In this document: piece after piece, positions 19,823-28,780 of the stretch | Layout of the letters: each line of letters starts with the position of its first letter | Position numbering within the stretch: position 1 is the first letter of the stretch | Source: Streptomyces sp. NRRL F-6131 | GTDB lineage: Bacteria > Actinomycetota > Actinomycetes > Streptomycetales > Streptomycetaceae | Reading direction: 5' to 3' | Assembly: GCA_000719695.1 (NCBI GenBank) | Contig: JOHN01000023.1 | Span: forward strand, 41,166 to 105,165 | DNA: 64,000 nt | Translations under genes and position numbers: made by a program | The notes under the pieces: generated by a model | What the model was told of the DNA's origin: nothing | The model's database searches: none | The model's input: only the letters and a program-made list of their open reading frames with translations

Positions 19823-22038
19823 TCCCCGACTTCACCGCGGTCGGGCTGGACCCGGACGACGACGGCACCGCCGCCCGCCCGGACACCACCGACGGCCAGT
19901 GGCGCGCCGCCTGGCGGCAGGCCACCGGCAAGGACGTCGACGAGCAGCTCTGGGACACCCCCGAGGGCATCGGCGTCAAGCCGCTGTACACCGCCGACGA
20001 CCTCGCGGGCCTGGACTTCCTGGGCACCTACCCGGGCATCGCCCCGTACCTGCGCGGCCCGTACCCGACGATGTACGTCAACCAGCCGTGGACGGTGCGC
20101 CAGTACGCCGGCTTCTCCACCGCCGAGGAGTCCAACGCCTTCTACCGCCGCAACCTGGCCGCCGGCCAGAAGGGCCTGTCGGTCGCCTTCGACCTGCCGA
20201 CCCACCGCGGCTACGACAGCGACCACCCGCGCGTCACCGGCGACGTCGGCATGGCGGGCGTGGCGATCGACTCGATCTACGACATGCGCCAGCTCTTCGA
20301 CGGCATCCCGCTGGACCGGATGTCGGTGTCGATGACGATGAACGGCGCCGTGCTGCCCGTGCTCGCGCTGTACATCGTGGCGGCCGAGGAGCAGGGCGTG
20401 CCGCCGGAGAAGCTGGCGGGGACCATCCAGAACGACATCCTCAAGGAGTTCATGGTCCGCAACACGTACATCTACCCGCCGCAGCCGTCGATGCGGATCA
20501 TCTCGGACATCTTCGCGTACACCTCGCAGAAGATGCCCCGCTACAACTCGATCTCCATCTCCGGCTACCACATCCAGGAGGCCGGGGCCACCGCCGACCT
20601 GGAGCTGGCCTACACCCTGGCCGACGGCGTCGAGTACCTGCGGGCCGGCCTGGACGTCGGACTGGACGTGGACGCCTTCGCGCCGCGCCTGTCGTTCTTC
20701 TGGGCGATCGGCATGAACTTCTTCATGGAGGTCGCCAAGCTGCGCGCGGCCCGGCTGCTCTGGGCCAAGCTGGTCAAGCAGTTCGACCCGAAGAACGCCA
20801 AGTCGCTGTCGCTGCGCACCCACTCGCAGACCTCCGGCTGGTCGCTCACCGCGCAGGACGTCTTCAACAACGTCACCCGCACCTGTGTGGAGGCGATGGC
20901 CGCCACCCAGGGCCACACCCAGTCGCTGCACACCAACGCGCTCGACGAGGCGCTCGCGCTGCCGACCGACTTCTCGGCCCGGATCGCCCGCAACACCCAG
21001 CTGCTGCTCCAGCAGGAGTCCGGCACCTGCCGGGTCATCGACCCGTGGGGCGGCTCCGCCTACGTCGAGAAGCTCACCCACGACCTGGCGAACCGGGCCT
21101 GGCAGCACATCCAGGAGGTCGAGGCGGCCGGCGGCATGGCCAAGGCCATCGACGCCGGCATCCCCAAGCTGCGCGTCGAGGAGGCCGCCGCCCGCACCCA
21201 GGCGCGGATCGACTCCGGCCGCCAGCCGGTGATCGGCGTCAACAAGTACCGGGTCGAGAGCGACGAGCAGATCGACGTGCTCAAGGTCGACAACTCCTCG
21301 GTGCGCGCCCGCCAGCTCGAGAAGCTGCGCCGGCTGCGCGAGGAGCGCGACGAGGCCGCCACCCGCTCCGCCCTGGACGCGCTCACCCGGGCCGCCGAGG
21401 CCGGGCCCACCCGCGGCGGCTCGCTGGACGGCAACCTGCTGCACCTGGCGGTGAACGCGGCCCGCGCCAAGGCCACCGTCGGCGAGATCTCCGACGCCCT
21501 GGAGAAGGTGTACGGCCGGCACTCGGGCCAGATCCGTACCATCTCTGGTGTGTACCGAGACGAAGCGGGCCCGTCGGCCGCCCTGCAGCGCACCCGCGAG
21601 CTGGTCGAGCGGTTCGAGCGGGCCGAGGGCCGCCGGCCGCGCATCCTGGTCGCCAAGATGGGCCAGGACGGCCACGACCGCGGCCAGAAGGTGATCGCCA
21701 CCGCCTTCGCCGACCTCGGTTTCACCGTCGACGTGGGCCCGCTGTTCCAGACCCCGGCCGAGGTGGCCCGGCAGGCCGTCGAGGCGGACGTGCACATCGT
21801 CGGCGTCTCCTCGCTCGCCGCCGGTCACCTCACCCTGGTGCCGGCGCTGCGCGCCGAACTCGCCGCGGCGGGCCGCGAGGACATCACCATCGTGGTCGGC
21901 GGGGTCATCCCCCCGCAGGACTTCGACGCGCTGTACGCGGCGGGCGCCGCGGCGGTCTTCCCGCCCGGCACGGTGATCCCGGAGGCCGCCTACGACCTGC
22001 TGAAGTCGCTCGCCGCCGACCTCGGCCACGAGCTCTGA
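19819..22038 (+). CDS. mutB: Methylmalonyl-CoA mutase large (catalytic) subunit
   Basis: This 739-residue protein has the complete substrate barrel ([60 protein letters not shown]) and a C-terminal cobalamin-binding domain with the adenosylcobalamin ligand motif DGHDRG (His in DxHxxG), then GVSSLAAGH and VGGVIPPQD. It carries out the radical 1,2-rearrangement of methylmalonyl-CoA. It is translationally coupled to mutA through ATGA and is followed after 12 bp by meaB, forming a complete operon. Confidence 0.96.
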   Translation: MIPDFTAVGLDPDDDGTAARPDTTDGQWRAAWRQATGKDVDEQLWDTPEGIGVKPLYTADDLAGLDFLGTYPGIAPYLRGPYPTMYVNQPWTVRQYAGFSTAEESNAFYRRNLAAGQKGLSVAFDLPTHRGYDSDHPRVTGDVGMAGVAIDSIYDMRQLFDGIPLDRMSVSMTMNGAVLPVLALYIVAAEEQGVPPEKLAGTIQNDILKEFMVRNTYIYPPQPSMRIISDIFAYTSQKMPRYNSISISGYHIQEAGATADLELAYTLADGVEYLRAGLDVGLDVDAFAPRLSFFWAIGMNFFMEVAKLRAARLLWAKLVKQFDPKNAKSLSLRTHSQTSGWSLTAQDVFNNVTRTCVEAMAATQGHTQSLHTNALDEALALPTDFSARIARNTQLLLQQESGTCRVIDPWGGSAYVEKLTHDLANRAWQHIQEVEAAGGMAKAIDAGIPKLRVEEAAARTQARIDSGRQPVIGVNKYRVESDEQIDVLKVDNSSVRARQLEKLRRLREERDEAATRSALDALTRAAEAGPTRGGSLDGNLLHLAVNAARAKATVGEISDALEKVYGRHSGQIRTISGVYRDEAGPSAALQRTRELVERFERAEGRRPRILVAKMGQDGHDRGQKVIATAFADLGFTVDVGPLFQTPAEVARQAVEADVHIVGVSSLAAGHLTLVPALRAELAAAGREDITIVVGGVIPPQDFDALYAAGAAAVFPPGTVIPEAAYDLLKSLAADLGHEL

Positions 22039-22050
22039 GGCGCTGAACCG

Positions 22051-23040
22051 ATGGCGCCCCGGACGATCGACCTCGACAGCTACGCGACGGGCGTACGGGA
22101 GGGCTCGCGCGCGTACATCGCGCGGGCCATCACCCTCGTCGAGTCCACCCGGCCCGACCACCGCGCGCTGGCGCAGCAGCTGCTGACCATGCTGCTGCCG
22201 CACGCGGGCGGCGCGGTCCGGGTGGGCATCACGGGGGTGCCCGGGGTCGGCAAGTCGACCTTCATCGACGCCTTCGGCACCATGCTCACCGGGCAGGGGC
22301 ACAGGGTCGCGGTGCTCGCCGTCGACCCGACGTCCAGCCGGACCGGCGGCTCGATCCTGGGCGACAAGACCCGGATGGAGCGCCTCGCCGTCGACCCGAA
22401 CGCCTTCGTCCGCCCCTCGCCGACCTCCGGCACGCTCGGCGGGGTGGCCAAGGCCACCCGGGAGTCGATGCTGGTGATGGAGGCCGCCGGCTACGACGTG
22501 GTGCTGATCGAGACGGTCGGCGTCGGACAGTCGGAGACCACCGTGGCCGGCATGGTCGACTCCTTCCTGCTGCTGTCGCTGGCCCGCACCGGCGACCAGC
22601 TGCAGGGCATCAAGAAGGGCGTCCTGGAGCTGGCCGACGTCATCGCGGTCAACAAGGCCGACGGCCCGCACGAACTCGACGCCAAGGCCGCCGCCCGGGA
22701 ACTCGCCGGCGCACTGCGACTGCTGCAGGCCCCCGACGCCCCGTGGACACCGCCCGTACTGACCTGCTCGGGACAGGACGGCAGCGGCCTGGACGTGCTC
22801 TGGGAGCGGCTGCAGCAGCACCGCAAGGTGCTGGACGCGACCGGCGCGCTGGCCGCCAAGCGCCGCGACCAGCAGGTCGAGTGGACCTGGGCCATGGTCC
22901 ACGACCAGCTCCTGGCCCGCCTCCACACCCACCCCGAGGTCACCCGCCTGCTCCCCGACCTCGAACACCGGGTACGGGAGGGCACCCTCACCGCCACCCT
23001 GGCCGCGGACGCCATCCTGAACGCCTTCGGCCTGGACTGA
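22051..23040 (+). CDS. meaB: MeaB, methylmalonyl-CoA mutase-associated GTPase
   Basis: This 329-residue G3E-type P-loop GTPase has Walker A GVPGVGKST, the conserved AVDPTSSRTGGSILGDKTRM switch region, the ETVGVGQSE switch and the NKADG base-recognition motif. MeaB loads adenosylcobalamin onto the mutase, protects it and helps remove inactivated cofactor. Its position directly behind mutA-mutB supports the assignment. The stop is followed by a hairpin that lies in the 3' end of the convergent ATPase gene. Confidence 0.95.
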   Translation: MAPRTIDLDSYATGVREGSRAYIARAITLVESTRPDHRALAQQLLTMLLPHAGGAVRVGITGVPGVGKSTFIDAFGTMLTGQGHRVAVLAVDPTSSRTGGSILGDKTRMERLAVDPNAFVRPSPTSGTLGGVAKATRESMLVMEAAGYDVVLIETVGVGQSETTVAGMVDSFLLLSLARTGDQLQGIKKGVLELADVIAVNKADGPHELDAKAAARELAGALRLLQAPDAPWTPPVLTCSGQDGSGLDVLWERLQQHRKVLDATGALAAKRRDQQVEWTWAMVHDQLLARLHTHPEVTRLLPDLEHRVREGTLTATLAADAILNAFGLD

Positions 23041-23044
23041 GCCG

Positions 23045-23521
23045 CTAGGCCGCCGCAAGCCCGAGCGCCGTGCCCCACCCGTGGGGGCACGGCGCTTCTC
23101 GTTGCTCGGGGAACTCGAACCACACCACCTTGCCCGCGCCCTCGGGGTGCCACCCCCACGCCCCGGCCAAGGCCTCCAGCAGCAACAGCCCACGCCCACC
23201 CGTCTCGTCGGCCCCGCGCTCCCGGACCGGGAGCGCGGGGCACCGGTCGGCCACCTCCACGCGGAGCTGCCCCGGCCGCCGCAGCACCGTGACCAGGCAG
23301 CGGTCCCCGGTGTGCAGCAGCGCGTTGGCGATCACCTCGCCGGCGCACAGCTCCAGATCCTGGAGGGCGTCGTCCGAGAGCGGAACGCCCCACTCCCGCA
23401 CGATCGCCGCCACCAACCACCGCGCACCCGGCACCGCCTCCGGCCCCGGCAGCACCCCCCATTCCAGCGGAACCGGAAACCGGGCACTGCTGAGCGGGCT
23501 GACGGTCACATTGCACACCAT
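23045..23521 (-). CDS. RsbW-like ATP-binding protein (HATPase/GHKL fold)
   Basis: This 158-residue protein has the minimal GHKL fold seen in the large streptomycete family of anti-sigma-factor-like kinases. The N box is DLELCAGEVIANALLHTG; then come LRVEVADRCPALP and the GGRGLLLLEALAGAWGW lid. The start chosen is MVCNVTVSPLSS, after which the sequence matches the family. Such proteins are often found beside XRE regulators, as here, where an ABM-XRE pair is divergent. The regulatory target is unknown. The last codons form half of a terminator hairpin. Confidence 0.88.
   Translation of the reverse strand: MVCNVTVSPLSSARFPVPLEWGVLPGPEAVPGARWLVAAIVREWGVPLSDDALQDLELCAGEVIANALLHTGDRCLVTVLRRPGQLRVEVADRCPALPVRERGADETGGRGLLLLEALAGAWGWHPEGAGKVVWFEFPEQREAPCPHGWGTALGLAAA
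23064..23096. terminator. Hairpin for the mut operon, embedded in the convergent gene's 3' end
   Basis: AGCGCCGTGCCCC (23064-23076) pairs perfectly with GGGGCACGGCGCT (23084-23096). The stem codes for the C-terminal residues of the RsbW-like protein while also sitting 24 bp after the meaB stop. Confidence 0.65.
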
Positions 23522-23708
23522 CGATCCTCCACCACCACAGATGGACAGCGCTGCCGGCGAACGGCAGCGCAAGGGAGCAGCTCGTGGCTCTCAGCCATGG
23601 CCGCGACACCGAAAGTAGTCGCAGGAAAACTGCGAGTCAAGAATCACTGCTACTCACAGTTCTTCACCGAGTTGTGCGAGACTCGACCGATCCAGGAAGG
23701 GGAGAACC

Positions 23709-24035
23709 ATGGGATTCGGCCTTGTCGTACGCTTCGTCGCCCGTGATGTGACAGCCGCTCACGCTTTCGACGCACTGGCACGGGAAGCGCTCGAAGGGAT
23801 CCGCGTCAAGGAGCCCGGCACGCTCGTCTATGTCAATCACGCCGTACCGGACGAGCCGCGCGTCCGGGTCTTCTACGAGCTCTACGCGGACCGCGAGGCG
23901 TTCGAGGAGCACGAGCGGCAGCCGCACGTCCGCCGATTTCTGGCCGAGCGCGGCCAGTACCTCGAATCGTTCGAGGTCACGTTCCTCGACGAGATCGACG
24001 GCAAGGGGTCGGCCGCCCACCGGGGCGGCCGGTGA
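23709..24035 (+). CDS. Antibiotic biosynthesis monooxygenase (ABM) domain protein
   Basis: This 108-residue protein shows the ABM ferredoxin-like fold: FGLVVRFVARDVTAAHAFDALAREALEGIRVKEPGTLVYVNHAV, then FYELYADREAFEEHERQPHVRRFL. Family members include heme-degrading and cofactor-free oxygenases. Here there is no biosynthetic cluster, so the substrate is unknown. The ATG follows GGAAGGGGAGAACC. Its stop overlaps the GTG of the XRE gene, so the two are translationally coupled. The 187-bp spacer to the divergent ATPase is relatively AT-rich and contains distant GAGTC/GACTC half-sites. Confidence 0.85.
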   Translation: MGFGLVVRFVARDVTAAHAFDALAREALEGIRVKEPGTLVYVNHAVPDEPRVRVFYELYADREAFEEHERQPHVRRFLAERGQYLESFEVTFLDEIDGKGSAAHRGGR

Positions 24036-25273
24036 GTCCCGAGGAGCAGCGAGCATTCGGAGCCCGGGTGGCCCAGCTCCGCAAGAGCCGTGGCATGCGG
24101 CAGGATCAACTCGCCGCAGCCGTCAACCGGACCGCCAGTTGGGTGTCACAGGTCGAGCGCGGCATTCAACCGGTCGTCCGTCTCGACGTACTCCAGCTGC
24201 TCGCGGACGGCCTCGGAGTCTCGATCCAGACACTTCGGCCGGACGCCCCGTCGCCGAACCGAAGCGCCTCGGCAAGTTCGGACCAGGTCAACGACCTCGA
24301 CCTGGTACGACTCTCACTGTCCGGGCATCCCGCCCTCGATGCCGTACTCGATGAACGCTCCGCCTCAGCCGGACCCGACGTGACGCAACTGGCGGCCACC
24401 GTGACCGAGCTCTGGCAGCTGACGCACAGCGCCCGATTCGCGGAGCTCAGCACAGCCGTCGCCGCTGCCCTGCCTCGACTCGAAGCCGCCACGCGGACCG
24501 CCTCCCCGGAGCAGCAGCCGGAGCTCCAACTCCTGCTCAGCCAGGCGTACCAAGCGGTGGCGGCGGCGTTCGTCCGCCAGGACGAGGCCGATGCGGCCTG
24601 GGTGGCCGCTGATCGGGCTCTTCGGGCTGCCGAGCAGTCCGGAGAGGCGCTGCAAGTCTTCGCAAGCATCTACCGCTTGGCCCACGCATTCGTCCGGCTC
24701 CGGCGGTTGGACCAGGCGGAACACGCGGCCGGGAAGGCCGTGGTTGCCCGGCGGACCCACATCGCGGCGGCCGGTCCGCCGTCACCGGAGGCGCTTTCCG
24801 TACTCGGCTCGCTCCACCTGGTCCTCGCGTTGGCCGCCGCCCGCGCCGGCCAACGCGAACAGGCCCGTAAGGAACTCGCCGACGCGCGCGAGGTCGCAGC
24901 ACTGCTCGGCGAGGACCGCAACGACTTCAACCTGGAGTTCGGCCCCACGAACGTCGAAATCCAGGCCGTCTCGGCGGCGATCGACCTCGGCGACGCTGGC
25001 GAGGCGCTGGACCTGGGGCAGCGGATCGACGCGGATCGGCTCTCGCCCGAGCGGAGGTCACGGCTGCTGGTCGACCTCGGGAGGGGCCACGTGCAGAGAC
25101 GGCAGCTCGGGGAGGCAGTCGAATGCCTTCTCCGAGCCGAGGAGCTGGCACCGGAGAGCGTCCGGAGCCATCTGGCGGCCCGGTCGGCGATCCGCGAGCT
25201 CGTTCTTCTCGCGGGACGGAGCGCGCCACCAGAACTGACAGCGCTCGCCAAGCGGGCCAATGCCACGGGGTGA
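24032..25273 (+). CDS. XRE-family regulator with a TPR-like helical domain
   Basis: This 413-residue protein has an N-terminal HTH (AQLRKSRGMRQDQLAAAVNRTASWVSQVERG, about residues 11-66). From about 110 there is a long helical region with Ala/Leu periodicity like tetratricopeptide repeats (for example QLQLLLSQAYQAVAAAFVRQDEADAAWVAADRALRAAEQSG). Such XRE-TPR proteins sense a ligand or peptide through the TPR part. The GTG start shares GTGA with the ABM stop, indicating one operon. Third-position GC is somewhat lower than in the surrounding genes. Confidence 0.85.
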   Translation: MSPEEQRAFGARVAQLRKSRGMRQDQLAAAVNRTASWVSQVERGIQPVVRLDVLQLLADGLGVSIQTLRPDAPSPNRSASASSDQVNDLDLVRLSLSGHPALDAVLDERSASAGPDVTQLAATVTELWQLTHSARFAELSTAVAAALPRLEAATRTASPEQQPELQLLLSQAYQAVAAAFVRQDEADAAWVAADRALRAAEQSGEALQVFASIYRLAHAFVRLRRLDQAEHAAGKAVVARRTHIAAAGPPSPEALSVLGSLHLVLALAAARAGQREQARKELADAREVAALLGEDRNDFNLEFGPTNVEIQAVSAAIDLGDAGEALDLGQRIDADRLSPERRSRLLVDLGRGHVQRRQLGEAVECLLRAEELAPESVRSHLAARSAIRELVLLAGRSAPPELTALAKRANATG

Positions 25274-25326
25274 CGGAGGCTCGGGGCCGAAGTCATTCGC
25301 GCGGCCCGAAGCTCCCCGCTGACACA

Positions 25327-25364
25327 AAGGGCCCCCGGCCGGTGCGAACCGGCCGGGGGCCCTT
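25327..25364. terminator. Bidirectional terminator between the XRE and sod genes
   Basis: AAGGGCCCCCGGCCGG (25327-25342) pairs perfectly over 16 bp with CCGGCCGGGGGCCCTT (25349-25364), with a TGCGAA loop. The genes on both sides converge on it. Confidence 0.8.
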
Positions 25365-25421
25365 CGTTACCTGCCCTGCCCTGGGTCAGGTGTGTGCGGG
25401 CGCTTCACCTCTCGAGAGGGG

Positions 25422-26024
25422 TCAGGCGCTCTTGGCCGCCGTGAAGCGGGCCGAGACGTCCTGCCAGTTGACGACGTCCCAGAGCTTGGTGACGTAGTCG
25501 GGGCGGACGTTGCGGTACTGGAGGTAGTAGGCGTGCTCCCAGGCGTCGAAGGCCAGCAGCGGGGTGGTGCCCTGGCCGACGTTGCCGTGGTGGTCGTAGA
25601 CCTGCTCGACGATCAGGCGCTTGCCGAGCGGCTCCCAGGAGAGAATGCCCCAGCCGGAGCCCTGGACGCCGGTGGTGGCGGTGGTGAGCTGCTTCTTGAA
25701 CGCCTCGAAGTTGCCGAAGTGCTCGGTGATGGCGTCGGCCAGCTCGCCGTCGGGGCGGTCGCCGCCCTCCGGGGAGAGGTTCTCCCAGAACAGCGAGTGC
25801 AGCACGTGGCCGGAGAGGTGGAAGGCGAAGGTCTTCTGAAGGCCGACCAGACCGCCGAACTGCTCCTTGTCACGCGCCTCGGCGAGCTGCTCCAGGGTGT
25901 CGTTGGCGCCCTTGACGTAGGCCGCGTGGTGCTTGGAGTGGTGCAGCTCCAGGATCTCCGCGGACATCGCGCGCTCCAGCGCGGAGTAGTCGTACGGCAG
26001 GTCGGGAAGCGAGTAGGTGCCCAT
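25422..26024 (-). CDS. sodF: Iron-type superoxide dismutase (SodF-like)
   Basis: This 200-residue Fe/Mn superoxide dismutase has metal ligands visible as His in [13 protein letters not shown], His in [10 protein letters not shown], and Asp and His in [13 protein letters not shown]. The pattern and the start [17 protein letters not shown] match the streptomycete iron enzyme SodF. It disproportionates superoxide in the cytoplasm. In S. coelicolor sodF is repressed by nickel-loaded Nur while nickel induces sodN. A close Nur-box match lies 58 bp upstream of the start here. The gene is monocistronic. Confidence 0.92.
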   Translation of the reverse strand: MGTYSLPDLPYDYSALERAMSAEILELHHSKHHAAYVKGANDTLEQLAEARDKEQFGGLVGLQKTFAFHLSGHVLHSLFWENLSPEGGDRPDGELADAITEHFGNFEAFKKQLTTATTGVQGSGWGILSWEPLGKRLIVEQVYDHHGNVGQGTTPLLAFDAWEHAYYLQYRNVRPDYVTKLWDVVNWQDVSARFTAAKSA

Positions 26025-26081
26025 CAGGACACGGCCCCTTTCGGCGAGTTCAACGGTGACGATCGTGCCGGGTCAACACTA

Positions 26082-26098
26082 TTGCGTATGGGTTGCAA
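26082..26098 (-). promoter_or_regulatory. Probable Nur (nickel uptake regulator) box of sodF
   Basis: TTGCGT-ATGGG-TTGCAA on the plus strand (TTGCAA-CCCAT-ACGCAA on the coding strand) fits the published Nur operator form tTGCaa-N5-ttGCAA with 10 of 12 half-site bases. It lies 58 bp before the sodF ATG, where the promoter is expected. The rest of the 343-bp spacer to the collagenase gene has an AT-rich patch near 26245-26260 and 26293-26308 but no motif I can name. Confidence 0.75.
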
Positions 26099-26367
26099 GA
26101 ACGAATGAGGGGCTCCTGCTTATTCCTCACGTCGTGTCGGAATCGGGGCGGCGACACCGGGGACATCACGGAGAGAGAGCGACAACCCGCACATGTCCGG
26201 GCAAAAGCCGCACCTCATGGGCGCCTGACAACGTTTCGGTTGCGGAGGATGATTATTCGGCTCCGGGCCTTCCCGCCGCGCGGTGGCATGTGCCATTTTA
26301 CATGTCACACATCGAGAGGCCGCGTCCCCCATACCGCGGCCCCGAACGGCCCCGGAGGCCCCCACAG

Positions 26368-28695
26368 ATGCGTCCCTTCCGGATATCCACGGCCAACGCG
26401 CGCAAGCTCCCTGCGCTCGGCGCGGCCTTCTTCATCGCCCTCGGACTCTTCGCCCCGCAGGCCCAGGCCGCCCCGACCGGTGCCACCACCCCCGCCGGCA
26501 CCAGCGCCGCCCCGGCCGCTCCCCGGTCGATCCCGGTCCCCAAGTCGCCCGACGCGAAGAGCACCAGCCCCTACAAGATCTCCGCGCAGGACAGCACCGA
26601 GAAGAGCGCCCCGCCGGCCGCCCCGGTCACCGTGCCGGTCAAGGCCGCCAAGGGCTTCTCGGCCGCCGCCGCGGACCCCTGTCCCGACCTGTCCGGCGTG
26701 ATCAACGCCACCGGCAGCTCGCTGGTCCAGCAGCTCAAGGCGCTGCCGCGGGTCGAGTGCACCTGGCCGCTGTTCAACATCGACTCCACCGCCGCGGGCA
26801 CCGCCTTCCGCGAGGCCAACATGGTGACCGTCGCCAACGCGCTGCGCGACGCCGCCCCGGCCTACCCGGGCAACAACAGCACCGCCGTCGGCCAGCTGGT
26901 GCTCTTCCTCCGGGCCGGCTACTACCTGCACGAGACCAACCCCAACGCCGTCGGCAGCTACGGCCCGACGCTGGCCGCCGCCACCCACGGCGCGCTGGAC
27001 GCGTTCTTCGCCAACAACCACAGCAAGGACGCCACCACCGCCAACGGCGAGCTGCTCGTCGAGGTCGTCAAGGTGATCGGCCAGACCGACACCCTCGGCC
27101 GCTACGCCGGGTTCTTCAAGTGGCTGCTGAACAACTACACCGGCACCTGGCCGGAGCGGATGTCGGCGACCGTCACCGAGTTCGAGTGGGTCCTCAAGGA
27201 CGGCTTCGCGGCCAAGGACGACAGCAAGGGCTGGAAGGCGGCGCTCAAGGCCGACCCCGGCATCCTCAACGCCTGGTCCGGTTTCATCACCCGTAACGAC
27301 TCGCTGCTGAACCGTTTCGACATCGTCAGCAACATGGGCCGCTACCTGGGCTACGCGCTGCAGGTCCCGGAGCTGAAGACCCAGCTGCGGCCGATCATGA
27401 AGGACCTGATCAACCGCTACCCGAACGTCGGCCCGACCGCGCCGATCACCATGAACCTGGCCTGGGCCACCCGTGAGTTCGACAAGGGCCACTGCGCCGA
27501 CTTCGGCATCTGCGACCTGAGCACCCGTCTCATGCCGGTCATCCTGCCGATCCAGAAGGTCTGCAACGACGGCCTGAAGATCAAGGCCCAGGACATGTCC
27601 CCGGCGCAGCTCGCGACCACCTGCACCAGCCTGATCAACCAGGACGCGTACTTCCACAAGATCATCGGCGACCAGGGCGCCGTCGCCGGCGACGTGAACA
27701 CCAACCTGGAGGTCGTCGCCTTCGACGACTACGACCAGTACTCGCTGTACGCCTGGGCCTTCTACGACATCGACGTCGACAACGGCGGCATGTACGAGGA
27801 GGGCAACCCGGCCGTGGCCGGCAACCAGGCCCGCTTCATCGCCCACGAGGCGTCCTGGCTGCGGCCGTCGTTCTCGATCTGGAACCTCAACCACGAGTAC
27901 ACCCACTACCTCGACGGCCGCTACAACATGTACGGCGACTTCGAGGCCGGCATCGTGACCCCGACCATCTGGTGGGTCGAGGGCATCGCCGAGAACATCT
28001 CCTTCGGCTACCGCAACGAGCGCAACGCCGACGCCATCGCCGAGGCCGGCAAGAAGACCTACAAGCTCAGCGAGCTCTTCGACACCGTCTACGACCAGAC
28101 CGCCGACCCCGACGTCAACTCCAACCGGGTCTACCGCTGGGGCTGGCTGGCCACCCGCTACATGCTGCAGCAGCACCGCGCCGACATGGACGCCGTGCTC
28201 GCCAAGTACCGCACGGGTGACTGGAACGGCGCCCGCACCATCCTGAAGACCACCATCGGCACCCGCTACGACGCCGACTTCAGCACCTGGCTGGGCGCCT
28301 GCGCCACCAACGACTGCGGCCCGCTGCCGGAGGCCCCGACCGGCCCGGTCACCCCGACCACCCCGCTCTGCACCATCGCGGACACCCGGCAGTTCGACAA
28401 CAACTGCCGCCGCGACAACCTGGCCGCCGCCACCGGCAACTACAGCTACCACTTCATCAACCTGCCGGCCGGCGTCAAGACGCTGACCCTCACCAGCAGC
28501 GGCGGCACCGGCAACGCCGACCTCTACTACGGCGGCTCCAACTGGGCCACCACCAGCAACGTCCTGGCCAAGTCCACCAACGCCGGCAACGGCGAGACGC
28601 TGACCGTCACCAACCCCCCGGCCGGCTGGGTCTACTTCAGCCTCCTGGGAGTCCAGGACTTCGCGGGCGCCACCCTGTCCGTGCAGTACCAGTAG
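26368..28695 (+). CDS. Secreted M9 collagenase with a C-terminal PPC domain
   Basis: This 775-residue exported metalloprotease has a Sec signal peptide at residues 1-34 (RKLPALGAAFFIALGLFAPQAQA, then A-P) and a proline/alanine-rich propeptide to about 110. The helical collagenase activator and the peptidase domain follow. The zinc site is HEYTH at 509-513, with the downstream Glu in WWVEGIAENISFGYRN. The last 100 residues form a bacterial pre-peptidase C-terminal (PPC) domain (CTIADTRQFDNNC through GVQDFAGATLSVQYQ) that binds substrate. It degrades collagen-like protein outside the cell. The start is supported by GGAGG at 26354-26358 and by the signal peptide. It is monocistronic. Confidence 0.93.
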   Translation: MRPFRISTANARKLPALGAAFFIALGLFAPQAQAAPTGATTPAGTSAAPAAPRSIPVPKSPDAKSTSPYKISAQDSTEKSAPPAAPVTVPVKAAKGFSAAAADPCPDLSGVINATGSSLVQQLKALPRVECTWPLFNIDSTAAGTAFREANMVTVANALRDAAPAYPGNNSTAVGQLVLFLRAGYYLHETNPNAVGSYGPTLAAATHGALDAFFANNHSKDATTANGELLVEVVKVIGQTDTLGRYAGFFKWLLNNYTGTWPERMSATVTEFEWVLKDGFAAKDDSKGWKAALKADPGILNAWSGFITRNDSLLNRFDIVSNMGRYLGYALQVPELKTQLRPIMKDLINRYPNVGPTAPITMNLAWATREFDKGHCADFGICDLSTRLMPVILPIQKVCNDGLKIKAQDMSPAQLATTCTSLINQDAYFHKIIGDQGAVAGDVNTNLEVVAFDDYDQYSLYAWAFYDIDVDNGGMYEEGNPAVAGNQARFIAHEASWLRPSFSIWNLNHEYTHYLDGRYNMYGDFEAGIVTPTIWWVEGIAENISFGYRNERNADAIAEAGKKTYKLSELFDTVYDQTADPDVNSNRVYRWGWLATRYMLQQHRADMDAVLAKYRTGDWNGARTILKTTIGTRYDADFSTWLGACATNDCGPLPEAPTGPVTPTTPLCTIADTRQFDNNCRRDNLAAATGNYSYHFINLPAGVKTLTLTSSGGTGNADLYYGGSNWATTSNVLAKSTNAGNGETLTVTNPPAGWVYFSLLGVQDFAGATLSVQYQ

Positions 28696-28726
28696 GAACC
28701 CGCACCACCGGGTGAACCGCTGAACA

Positions 28727-28765
28727 CCCGAAGGCCCCGCCGGTACCACCGGCGGGGCCTTCGGG
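28727..28765. terminator. Bidirectional terminator between collagenase and the STAND gene
   Basis: CCCGAAGGCCCCGCCGGT (28727-28744) and ACCGGCGGGGCCTTCGGG (28748-28765) form a perfect 18-bp stem with a 3-base loop, between two convergent gene ends. Confidence 0.8.
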
Positions 28766-28780
28766 CCGTCCGAAACGCCC

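Noticed and set aside
18766..23199. 1477-codon open frame opposite the methylmalonyl-CoA mutase operon
   Set aside because: It is antisense to three unmistakable genes and its composition is that of a codon-bias shadow.
14313..25273. Natural-product biosynthetic cluster suggested by asnB, the ABM protein and methylmalonyl-CoA mutase
   Set aside because: These genes are separated by terminators and housekeeping genes, and there is no synthase, synthetase or tailoring set.
26293..26312. CRP-type site (TGTG...TCACA) before the collagenase gene
   Set aside because: The spacing between half-sites is too large for a TGTGA-N6-TCACA site.
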